Positions 9,101 through 16,542 of a stretch of 64,000 bases of DNA are shown here, piece by piece. How positions within the stretch are numbered: position 1 is the stretch's first letter; each line of letters starts with the position of its first letter. The notes under the pieces are model-generated. The model searched no databases, was not told the DNA's origin, and worked only from the letters and a program-made list of their open reading frames with translations. This stretch comes from CAVXYG01 sp963766005 (GTDB lineage: Bacteria; Actinomycetota; Actinomycetes; S36-B12; GCA-2699445). Made by a program: the position numbers and the translations under genes. Location: assembly GCA_963766005.1 (NCBI GenBank), contig CAVXYG010000005.1, positions 67,896 to 131,895 of the forward strand, given 5' to 3'.

Positions 9101-10227
9101 GACCCGGACCGGTCCCGCCAACCCAGCGCAACCTCCAAGAAGGCCTGGTTCGCCTCGGGCTCGGCGATCGTCACCCGCACGCCCTCGTCGGGGAAGCCCC
9201 GCACCGTGAACCCCCGCTGCTCGCAGGCGGCAACGAATTGCGCCGACTGCGCCCCCAGCGGGAGCCAGACGAAGTTGCCCTGCGCGTCCGGCAGGTCCCA
9301 GCCGGCCGCCCGCAACGCCGCGACGAGACGGCCGCGCTCGGCGGTGATCGCCTTGGTGCGCATCCGGACCTCGTCCCGCTCCGCCAGCACGGCTGCACCG
9401 GCCGCCTCCGCGACCCGGGACACGCCGAACGGGAGGGCGACCAGGCGAAGCCGGGCCATCAGATCCGGGTGCGCGACACCGTAGCCGACTCGGAGCCCTG
9501 CCAAGCCGTACGCCTTGGACAACGTCCGCAGGACCACCACGTTCGGGTGTTCGCGCATCACGCGCAGGCCGTCCACGGCATCCGCATCGGTGACGAACTC
9601 GCGGTAGGCCTCGTCGAGCACGACGAGGAGATCGCCCGGGACGGCAGCCAGGAACGCGGCGACGTCGTCCGCGGTGAGTGCCGGTCCGGTCGGGTTGTTC
9701 GGCGTGCAGAGGAACACGGCTCGGGTCCGGTCGGTCACCGCGTCGGCCATGGCTGCGAGGTCGTGGCGGCCCTCGGCCGTGAGCGGAACGGCGACCGCGG
9801 CGGCGCCCACCGCCTGGGTGATGATCGGATAGGCCTCGAATGAGCGCCACGCGAAGAGGACCTCGTCCCCGGGACCCGCTGCAGCGGTGACGGCCTGCTG
9901 ACACAGCGCCACAGATCCGGTGCCGACGCCGATCGACTCAGCAGGGACGTCGAGCATGGCGGCGAGCGCAGCCACGAGTGACCGATTGGCAGGGTCGGGG
10001 TAGCGGTTGGCCTCCCCGGCCGCAGCCGTGATCGCCTGCAGGACCGCCGGGCTCGGCGGGAACGGCGTCTCATTGCTGGCCAGGGAGAAGGACGGCAACG
10101 CGCTGTCGAGGTTCCGCCGGCCAGCGCGGTAGGCAGGCAGCGAGGCGAGGTCTTGGCGCAGGCGCGGCAGCCGCGGACGGCCGCCGTCCGAACCGGCGGC
10201 ATCGGCCCCTGGCGCTGGAGTCGTCAC
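9097..10227 (-). CDS. hisC: HisC-type histidinol-phosphate / aromatic aminotransferase
   Basis: 376-residue fold-type I PLP aminotransferase. Visible family marks are SNETPFPPSP (51-60), RYPDP (76-80), CTPNNPTG (174-181), DEAYREF and the PLP-binding Lys238 in TLSKAYGLAGLRVGYG. This subgroup includes histidinol-phosphate aminotransferase and the actinobacterial aromatic aminotransferase Pat; no other his gene is present nearby, so the aromatic or a broader role is equally possible. The GTG start at 10227 is supported by TAGGCT 6 nt upstream. The gene overlaps the downstream sensor kinase by 4 nt. Confidence 0.85.
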   Translation of the reverse strand: MTTPAPGADAAGSDGGRPRLPRLRQDLASLPAYRAGRRNLDSALPSFSLASNETPFPPSPAVLQAITAAAGEANRYPDPANRSLVAALAAMLDVPAESIGVGTGSVALCQQAVTAAAGPGDEVLFAWRSFEAYPIITQAVGAAAVAVPLTAEGRHDLAAMADAVTDRTRAVFLCTPNNPTGPALTADDVAAFLAAVPGDLLVVLDEAYREFVTDADAVDGLRVMREHPNVVVLRTLSKAYGLAGLRVGYGVAHPDLMARLRLVALPFGVSRVAEAAGAAVLAERDEVRMRTKAITAERGRLVAALRAAGWDLPDAQGNFVWLPLGAQSAQFVAACEQRGFTVRGFPDEGVRVTIAEPEANQAFLEVALGWRDRSGS

Positions 10228-10233
10228 GGTGCA

Positions 10234-10239
10234 AGCCTA
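10234..10239 (-). promoter_or_regulatory. Leaderless -10 element of the aminotransferase-kinase operon
   Basis: On the minus strand TAGGCT, 6 nt, then GTG 10227. Confidence 0.5.
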
Positions 10240-10426
10240 GGTCCCGCGCGGCGCGATCGGGCATGGCACGGCGCGGCAGTCGTGGGAACCTGCTCTGGAC
10301 CGGTCCTCGCGCGCCGTTGGCGGCTCACCGTCGGGAGCCTGGATGCGGCGCGCACGCTCCCGCTGCTGGTGTGCTGCCCGGGGGCACGCACGGCCCCGAT
10401 GTGGCGCCGCCGGGCCCCTGCGCCGC

Positions 10427-10432
10427 TAGCCT
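10427..10432 (+). promoter_or_regulatory. Leaderless -10 element of the SpoIIE-type phosphatase gene
   Basis: TAGCCT, 6 nt, then GTG 10439. It supports that start. Confidence 0.5.
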
Positions 10433-10438
10433 GCAGGC

Positions 10439-12031
10439 GTGAGCGTCCGCAGATCGGCCTGGCTGGCGGCAGCCACCGGTGTCGTGCTGCTGCTGGTCTT
10501 CGGCCTCTTCCTGTTCCAGCAGACGCTGCAGTTCTCGCGAGCAGTGGACAGCATGCGAGCCGTGTTCGACCCGGCATCGGCGCAAACTGCCCTGCTGCAG
10601 ACCGCACTGAGCGATATGGACCGCGGCGTGACGGGATTCGTCGTCTCCGGCGAGGAGCGCGACCTCAACCCCTACGTGAACGGTGCGCGTCGGTCGGACT
10701 TGGCGCTGCAGCAGCTCCGGGGCCTCATCGACGGCGAGGAGCAGTTGGAGGAGGTCGTCGCCTGGGTGTCGCTGGGCAGGCAGGAGTACATCGAGCAGGT
10801 GGCCCGGCCCACGATCGACGCAGTGCGTGCAGACGATCGGGCGGCGGCGCTGGCGGTGTTGGAGGATCCGGCCTCCGACGAGCTCGCCGTTCAGCTGGGG
10901 GCCGACACTGCGACCCTGAGCGCGCTGATCGAGGAGCGGCGCACCCAGGCGTTCTCGAGCCTGGCCGACCTGAGCCTGCGGCTGGTCGTGACCGTCATCG
11001 CCTCGGTGGTCCTGCTGTGGGGCTTCCTCATGCTGGCGTTCGCCCTGGCCCACTCCAAGGTGCTCAGGCCGTTGGACGAGCTGCGCCGACAGATCCGGCA
11101 GGTGGCGCGACGTGGCGAGCACAACCGCGCGATCACGCCCTCCGGGCCGGTGGAGCTGCGCGCGCTGGGCGCCGACGTGGAGGAGCTGCGGCGGCAACTG
11201 GTGGCGGAGATCGACGAAGCCCGCTCCGCGAGGGAGGCCTTGGACCAGCAGGCACCCGTCGTCGCCGCGATCCGGAGCGAGCTCTCCGCCGGGCGGCCGA
11301 TCTCGGTCCCGGGGCTGAGCATCGCGGGGGCGCTCCAGCCGGCCGAGGGCGTGCTGGCCGGTGACTGGTGGGCGTCCACCGTGCTGCCCACGGGTGAGGC
11401 CGCGGTGATCCTGGCCGACATCTCCGGCCACGGACCGGCGGCCGGGATCGCCGCCATGCAGCTGAAGAACGCGGTGCAGCACGATCTCCTCGCCGGCCGG
11501 GACATCGACGACGTGGCGGTCAGCGCCGCCGAAGTCTTCGAAAGCCATCCGGACCGGTTTGCCACCGTGGCCGCAGTCTGCGTGCAACCGGACACCGGCG
11601 ATGTCCGCTACATCAACGCCGGCCACCACGAGCCGCTCGTGGTCGACGAGGAGGGGGCGGTGGTGGCGCAGCTGGCCAGGACCGGGCCGATCCTGTCCTG
11701 GCTGGGCGGTCAGTGGGCCGTCGGGACCGCGGAGCTGCGGCCCGGACAGACGCTCCTGCTCTATAGCGACGGTCTGATCGAGTCCCACGACGCAGCCGGC
11801 GACGAACTCGGCGAGCAGCAGCTGCTGTCGTGGCTGGCCGAGATGCCGGAGGATCAGCGGGATCCGGACGACCTCGTGCCGTGGCTGCTCGGCGCGGCAC
11901 GGCAGCGCGCGGTCGACTGGAACCGCGACGACGTCACCGTGGTGGCAGTGCGCCGCGACGCCGTCCACCACACCCGCTCCTCGCCGATGCGGCACGTGCT
12001 GCGCAAGCGGGCGCAGGACGCCTCGGGCTGA
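10439..12031 (+). CDS. Membrane PP2C/SpoIIE-type phosphatase with CHASE3-like sensor
   Basis: 530-residue two-helix membrane protein. A first TM segment lies at about 8-27, an extracytoplasmic helical CHASE3-like region at 28-180, a second TM at about 181-204, and a HAMP linker at 205-260. The C-terminal PPM phosphatase domain (about 285-505) has the metal-binding Asp309 in AGDWW, Asp327 in ADISGHG, LLYSDGLIE and the terminal DDVTVVAV. Enzymes of this architecture dephosphorylate anti-sigma-factor antagonists or signal through partner-switching; no STAS or anti-sigma gene is present here. A small helical protein is encoded 145 bp downstream on the same strand. Confidence 0.87.
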   Translation: MSVRRSAWLAAATGVVLLLVFGLFLFQQTLQFSRAVDSMRAVFDPASAQTALLQTALSDMDRGVTGFVVSGEERDLNPYVNGARRSDLALQQLRGLIDGEEQLEEVVAWVSLGRQEYIEQVARPTIDAVRADDRAAALAVLEDPASDELAVQLGADTATLSALIEERRTQAFSSLADLSLRLVVTVIASVVLLWGFLMLAFALAHSKVLRPLDELRRQIRQVARRGEHNRAITPSGPVELRALGADVEELRRQLVAEIDEARSAREALDQQAPVVAAIRSELSAGRPISVPGLSIAGALQPAEGVLAGDWWASTVLPTGEAAVILADISGHGPAAGIAAMQLKNAVQHDLLAGRDIDDVAVSAAEVFESHPDRFATVAAVCVQPDTGDVRYINAGHHEPLVVDEEGAVVAQLARTGPILSWLGGQWAVGTAELRPGQTLLLYSDGLIESHDAAGDELGEQQLLSWLAEMPEDQRDPDDLVPWLLGAARQRAVDWNRDDVTVVAVRRDAVHHTRSSPMRHVLRKRAQDASG

Positions 12032-12176
12032 CTCCTCCACTTGGGGGACCCCCGGAGCGACACACCGTGGATCTGAGCGAATTGCGACGAAGTTGGGAGC
12101 CAGAACGGCTAGAGATGCGATGCAGATCGGAGGATGCTGAAGGTACTCGGGGGCGAGCGAGAGACGAGGAGTTGCC

Positions 12177-12611
12177 ATGACGATCGGGATTGATCCTGGT
12201 GTGGGCGGTCCGGGGATGTCGGAACTGGTCTCGCGCACCGAATCGCTGCTCGGCAGCCGCCAGCGCATGGCGCAGTGGTGGGTGGAACTCGTTGCCCTCC
12301 TCGACGCGCTCGGGGCCAGGGTCAGCGCCCTGCACGAGGGCGACGCCAAGCACGACAGCCTCGCGGAGCAGATCCGGTTGGATGCCCCGCACCTGTACGG
12401 CGCGCTCCGTCGGCTGGACGAGGAGTCGGAGGCGCTGCAGGAGGATCTGCTGCGGGTGCGGATACGGGCCGGGGAATCCCTGGGAGACGACGGCCCGCTG
12501 GGTGAGTTGTCTCGCGATATCCGAGGCGTTCTGCGTCGACTGAAGCGGCTGGAGCGCCGGAGCAACACCGTCGTTCTGGATGCCTACGACCGCGACATCG
12601 GTGGCGAGTAA
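12177..12611 (+). CDS. Small predicted helical protein, unknown function
   Basis: 144 residues, no recognised family. The composition is strongly helical with heptad-like Leu spacing (about 25-60 and 75-130), charged C-terminal half, no signal peptide, no membrane segment and no Cys. The start has a good Shine-Dalgarno (GAGGAG about 8 nt before the ATG). The position after the SpoIIE-type phosphatase suggests, without proof, a partner or substrate in the same signalling pathway. Confidence 0.65.
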   Translation: MTIGIDPGVGGPGMSELVSRTESLLGSRQRMAQWWVELVALLDALGARVSALHEGDAKHDSLAEQIRLDAPHLYGALRRLDEESEALQEDLLRVRIRAGESLGDDGPLGELSRDIRGVLRRLKRLERRSNTVVLDAYDRDIGGE

Positions 12612-12619
12612 CCCGTCGG

Positions 12620-12832
12620 TCAGCTGCCGAGACCAGCCTGCGCCGCGTCGGCGCGGCCGCTCTGTGCAGCCAGGTGCAGCAGGTGCTGCTGCCCGCACTG
12701 CTGGCACCGGGTCACCACGTGCTCGGCCATCGGCCCTCGGGTCGTCGAGTAGTCGCGGAAGCGGTCGACGACGTCCACGGTGCTACCGCACCGGGTACAC
12801 GCTGCTGTGACGGGGCTCACGATCTGTGCCAT
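12620..12832 (-). CDS. Zinc-ribbon miniprotein, unknown function
   Basis: 70 residues (MAQIVSPVTAACTRCGS...) with two CxxC pairs, CTRCG (12-16) and CQQCGQQH (about 43-50), about 30 residues apart, matching a zinc-ribbon or rubredoxin-like knuckle. The start at 12832 is chosen because GATAGT lies 6 nt upstream, close to the leaderless hexamer used by neighbours; an upstream in-frame ATG would add 20 residues of poor composition. It converges on the helical protein gene with only 8 bp between the stops. Such small zinc ribbons are common in actinomycetes and mostly uncharacterised. Confidence 0.6.
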   Translation of the reverse strand: MAQIVSPVTAACTRCGSTVDVVDRFRDYSTTRGPMAEHVVTRCQQCGQQHLLHLAAQSGRADAAQAGLGS

Positions 12833-12932
12833 ACCACTACTATCCCGCTGGCTGAGCGAAAGTGCAAGCATTTCGGGACACCACTGTGACATTTCTGCGA
12901 CACACCTCGGTCGCCCCGAGCCGCGGCGCCGA

Positions 12933-13556
12933 TCAGTGGATCACGCGACCGAATCCGGTGAGCTTGTTTCCCCAGTAGCTGTCGTAGACCGAGGCAACCT
13001 CGACACCCGTCCGCGGGTTCGCGGCGTGGACCATCATGCCGTCGCCCACGTACAGCCCGACATGGTCGGCGCCGTTGCTGAAGAAGAACACCAGATCACC
13101 GGGGCGGGGTTCCCGCTCGCCGGCGTACCACGTGTCGCCGACCGCGTTCCACTGCGCGTGCGTGTTGTGCGGCAGCGAGACGCCGGCCGCGTTCGCGTAC
13201 ACCCACATCGTGAAGCCCGAGCAGTCGAAGACATCCGGACCGGAGGCCCCGAGGCGGTAGGCGTCGCCGACCTGAGCGTGGGCCAGGTTCACCACGGCGT
13301 CGATCTGCGACTGCGTGGCTGCGGCCCGCTCGGCCTCCGCGGCTGCTGCCGCGGCGACCCGGGCGGCTTCGACCTCCGCGGCGGCGACGGCGTCGACCAC
13401 GGTCTGCTGCGCCGGAGCCAGCATCACGGCGCGCACGTCCGCTTCGGCAGCGCCGGCCGGGATCAGCGCGGCGGCGAGCCCGAGCACGAGTGCTCCGGCA
13501 GCGCCGGCTGCGATCACGCGCTTGGTCGGGCCCTTGTCCGCTGTTGTCGTGGTCAT
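12933..13556 (-). CDS. Secreted NlpC/P60 peptidoglycan endopeptidase
   Basis: 207 residues. The N-terminus KRVIAAGAAGALVLGLAAAL is a signal peptide (about 12-37). An Ala/Glu-rich helical linker follows (about 45-90). The NlpC/P60 domain (about 88-207) has the catalytic Cys112 in DVFDCSGF, His165 in GADHVGLYVG and a third polar residue near His177. These enzymes cut the stem peptide of peptidoglycan (gamma-D-Glu-diaminopimelate bond) outside the cell. The ATG at 13556 has GGAGGT 7 nt upstream, which rules out the much longer upstream frame. It is divergent from an alpha/beta hydrolase gene. Confidence 0.92.
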   Translation of the reverse strand: MTTTTADKGPTKRVIAAGAAGALVLGLAAALIPAGAAEADVRAVMLAPAQQTVVDAVAAAEVEAARVAAAAAAEAERAAATQSQIDAVVNLAHAQVGDAYRLGASGPDVFDCSGFTMWVYANAAGVSLPHNTHAQWNAVGDTWYAGEREPRPGDLVFFFSNGADHVGLYVGDGMMVHAANPRTGVEVASVYDSYWGNKLTGFGRVIH

Positions 13557-13574
13557 CAGGAACACCTCCATGCC

Positions 13575-13597
13575 TGGCGCTCGGGGGTTGGGCGCCA
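13575..13597 (-). promoter_or_regulatory. Hairpin in the NlpC/P60 leader
   Basis: TGGCGC (13575-13580) pairs with GCGCCA (13592-13597) around an 11-nt C-rich loop on the transcript, placed immediately upstream of the GGAGGT ribosome-binding site. A role in translation control is possible; it does not match a riboswitch I recognise. Confidence 0.3.
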
Positions 13598-13637
13598 ACA
13601 CTCTTGGGATGCCCGTCGTCGGGCACCGCAAACGTCG

Positions 13638-13653
13638 CGTGGCGCAGGTCACA
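13638..13653. promoter_or_regulatory. Possible CRP/GlxR-type site
   Basis: On the minus strand TGTGA-CCTGCG-CCACG, one good half-site and one imperfect half-site of the consensus TGTGA-N6-TCACA. It lies between divergent promoters of the NlpC/P60 gene and the alpha/beta hydrolase gene. CRP-family proteins control cell-wall hydrolase genes in some actinomycetes. By-eye match only. Confidence 0.3.
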
Positions 13654-13731
13654 CCCTGCGTGCTCGATCGGAGATCGAGATCGAGTGGGCATGCTGCGGC
13701 AAGTCGTGGAACCCTGGTGCGGGAGGCGCTC

Positions 13732-14505
13732 GTGGATGATCGGTTGTACGCACCGGCCGTGCTGCTGCACGGATTCGGCGACTCCCCCGAATGCTGGTCC
13801 CCGCTCATCGCCGCGATCGATGACGATGTGCAGGTGACGACGCCGGCAGCCCCCGGCCACGCTCGCGAACAACTGCCCGTGGGAACAGCGCTGGAACTGG
13901 GGTACCTCGCGGCCGTGGCCACCGCCCACGTCGCGGCGGCAGCCCATCGCGCGGGCAGGCCGGTGGTGGTGGGCGGCCATTCGATGGGGGCGGCCACAGC
14001 GCTGGCCGTGGCAGCGGCGAGCCCGGATCTCGTCGCGGGCCTCTACCTGGAGGATCCGCCGTGGTCCTGGCCGCCGAGCGACGAGCCCGATCCCGGCGCA
14101 GCGGCGCAGACCGCCGAGCTCGCCCTGTGGATCGCGGGCCTGCAGGGCTCCACCCACGACGACAGGGTCCAGTGGTGCCTGGACCACAACCCCGGCTGGC
14201 CGCGCGACGAGTACGACATCTGGGCCCGGGCCAAGGCCGAGGTCGATCCGGCCGTCTTCGATCACTCCATCGACGTGGGTCGGTTCGCCTGGCGCACGCT
14301 CGCGGAACTGATCCGCTGCCCGGTCATAGTGCTCGCGGGCGATTGGGATCGGGGATCCACCTGCATGCCGGAGGTCACCGACACCCTGGAGCAGTTGCCC
14401 GGCTGGCAAGTGCGGCGCGTTCGCGGTGCGGGCCACGACGTTCGCCGCGAGGACCGGCCGGCCGCGATCGCCGCGCTCACCGACCTGTTGCGCTCAGCCG
14501 CCTGA
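13732..14505 (+). CDS. Alpha/beta-fold hydrolase
   Basis: 257-residue cytoplasmic hydrolase. It has the oxyanion-region LLHGFGDSPECW (11-22), nucleophile elbow GGHSMG with Ser84, acid-position Asp in AGDWDRGS and catalytic His in GAGHDVRRE near the C-terminus. The substrate is unknown. The GTG at 13732 is preferred because GGGAGG lies about 5 nt upstream; GTG 13717 is also in frame. Its 3' end overlaps the reconstructed end of the convergent MFS gene by 12 bp. Confidence 0.85.
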   Translation: MDDRLYAPAVLLHGFGDSPECWSPLIAAIDDDVQVTTPAAPGHAREQLPVGTALELGYLAAVATAHVAAAAHRAGRPVVVGGHSMGAATALAVAAASPDLVAGLYLEDPPWSWPPSDEPDPGAAAQTAELALWIAGLQGSTHDDRVQWCLDHNPGWPRDEYDIWARAKAEVDPAVFDHSIDVGRFAWRTLAELIRCPVIVLAGDWDRGSTCMPEVTDTLEQLPGWQVRRVRGAGHDVRREDRPAAIAALTDLLRSAA

Positions 14506-15730
14506 CGCGCCAGGCCCCTGCACGGCGACGACGACGGTCGCCGCGATGCCCGTCGCCGCCAGGCCGAACCCGACGGCCAGCGCAGCGGTCAAGCCGATCG
14601 CCCCCGCCAGGATGCCGAGCAGGAACGGCGCCGCCGCCGATCGCGAGGCCGATGGCCAGCGCGGTCAGCGCGACCGCCCGGTCGGTGTTGCCGAGCGCGA
14701 GCCCGATGGCCGTAGCCTGGGCGAACGGGAACAGCACCGACAGCCCGAGGCCGGTCACGAAGAGGCTCATCACCGCCAGCGCCAGTGTCCCCGACCAGAG
14801 CAGTGCCGCCAGCCCCGCCGAGGCGATGAGGAAGAAGACGACGATCAGGAGTGCCACCGGCAACCGACTGGCCAGTCCTGCCAGGAATGTGCGCCCCAGC
14901 GCCATCCCGAACGTCATCGCCGCCAGCGCACCGGCCGCCGCAGCCAGATCCGCCCCGGTCCGTTCCCCGATGAGCGACGCTGCCCAGAAGTTCACGGTGA
15001 ACTCCAGTGCGACAGCCATGCCCACTGCCAACAGCGCGGGCCAGAAGACGCGCGGCAACGGGTCGGACGCCGTCTGAGGAACGCCCGCGGCGCGCCCGGT
15101 CTCCCCGGCCCTCGACCGAGCCGCGCCCGTCCGCCGATGGAGCGACGATACGGCCGGCCGGCCCGACTGACCGGGCAGGCGGCGGACCGCCACCACAGCG
15201 GCCAACGGCAGCAGGCCGACGAGCACCGCTGCGCCGCGCCACCCGGTGGGCAGCGTCAGGAAGAACCCCAGCGCCACCGGCGCCGCCACCCCGAGCCACG
15301 ACGCTGCTGCGTTGCCCTCGGTGATCGCCCTCGCCCGGTGATCCGGATGGTGGTCGGACAGCATGGCAGTGGCCGTGTTCGCCGCCGTCGCCCCAAGCAG
15401 TCCTAGCCCCGCGACTGCCAGGAGGACGATGGGGTAGGACATCGCGACCGCCAGCAGCACGGCAGCGCCGGTCATGCCGGCCAGCACTCGCAGGAGCGCG
15501 CCGGGCCGTCCCCAACGGAGCACCGCCCGCGGGCCGAGGATCGCCGAGCCCGCCAAACCCACCGCCAGGGCCGTTCCGAGTAGGCCCTGCGCGACATCGC
15601 GCAGTTCCAGCTCGTCACCGATGGCGCTGGCCGCGGGCCCGATGAAGTACAGGAAGAACGCCCAGACGCCGATGAGCGCGTACCCCGTCCAGGTGACCCG
15701 ATCGCGTCGGTACGGCGACGGAGCGGGCAC
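14494..15730 (-). CDS. MFS transporter (frameshifted near the 3' end)
   Basis: About 411 residues once corrected, 12 hydrophobic segments, beginning YRRDRVTWTGYALIGVWAFF. It resembles sugar or drug MFS permeases; the substrate is unknown. The uninterrupted frame runs to about 14642, where the sequence enters a GGC repeat and the normal hydrophobic continuation (PFLLGILAGAIGLTAALAV) moves to the next frame, ending at TGA 14494. One extra base in the GGCGGCGGCG run explains this. Without the shift the last helices would be replaced by an Arg/Gly-rich tail. GTG 15730 is the probable start; no strong ribosome-binding site is seen. Confidence 0.7.
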
Positions 15731-15851
15731 CCCTGCAGCGTAGGGCGCCCACGGCCGCGCATGCCTCAGCGGCGGGGTGCCGCTCGATGCCCTTCGATAA
15801 CCAAGCGTGACAATGCACGGGTTTCGGCGTGGCGTGGGCAAGACTGTGGGC

Positions 15852-16451
15852 ATGGACAACCGAGAAGGTGCCCATCCGCTGGCCTCCTGGATCCGGCAGC
15901 CCGAGTCGTCGGCAGCAGCCGTGGCCGTGCTCGGCATCGGCCTGCTCGTGGCGAGCCTCTTCCTGCCCGTCGGGCTGGCGAACCTGGCGTTGTCGGCGCT
16001 GGGTGCCGCCTGCGCCGTGATCGGCGGGGTCACGGTCCTGCTGCACCTGCTGGGGCGACTCCTGGGCCTGCATCGGCGCGCCGATCGCGTCGTGCATGAG
16101 GGACGTTCCGTTGTCGTCTTCCCCGGTGTGCGGCCGCCCGTCATGTACCTGAGGGCCAAGGATCACCCGCCCGTCAGCACGGCACCGGACTCCTCCCCAC
16201 TCGACGCGGCTGCACCGGACCTCGACCTGGCCGATGCCGCACCGGCTTCTGGCAGGTATGCCTCGGCGTCGGCGGGACCTCGCCAAGCGCAGCCCACTGC
16301 TGCGGCCCCGGATCGCGCGGCTTCCCCCTCGCCGAGGGACGAGGCAACCCAGATCGATCTGACGGGACCTGCTACCGCCCCCACTATCCCTACGCCCGCG
16401 ATCGGTGGGCCCGCCGGCTCGGGCCGTGCGCGGCGGACACCGGTCGGCTGA
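15852..16451 (+). CDS. Membrane protein with disordered C-terminus, unknown function
   Basis: 199 residues starting MDNREGAHPLASW. Two adjacent hydrophobic helices (about 20-41 and 45-66) are followed by a basic cytoplasmic-looking stretch (LGLHRRADRVVHEGR) and a long Pro/Ala/Ser/Asp-rich tail (about 105-199) with no predicted fold. The ATG at 15852 is chosen over one 45 nt upstream because the hydrophobic region then sits near the N-terminus. No family recognised; it precedes glycogen phosphorylase by 91 bp. Confidence 0.55.
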   Translation: MDNREGAHPLASWIRQPESSAAAVAVLGIGLLVASLFLPVGLANLALSALGAACAVIGGVTVLLHLLGRLLGLHRRADRVVHEGRSVVVFPGVRPPVMYLRAKDHPPVSTAPDSSPLDAAAPDLDLADAAPASGRYASASAGPRQAQPTAAAPDRAASPSPRDEATQIDLTGPATAPTIPTPAIGGPAGSGRARRTPVG

Positions 16452-16542
16452 ATCCGCTGCGCCTCGATGCGCGCAGCCGTGGCGTGATGGTCTGGGGTCT
16501 GGCAGGCTGACCTCATTCCGTGACCGACCTGGGAGCGCCCCG

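Noticed and set aside
13557..13731. c-di-AMP (ydaO-type) riboswitch upstream of NlpC/P60
   Set aside because: Such switches often precede these genes in actinomycetes, but the conserved GGGG(A/C)GAA-type core and its pairing pattern could not be found here.
13557..13997. N-terminal extension of the NlpC/P60 gene
   Set aside because: A signal peptide and a good ribosome-binding site mark the start at 13556; the extension overlaps the divergent hydrolase gene.
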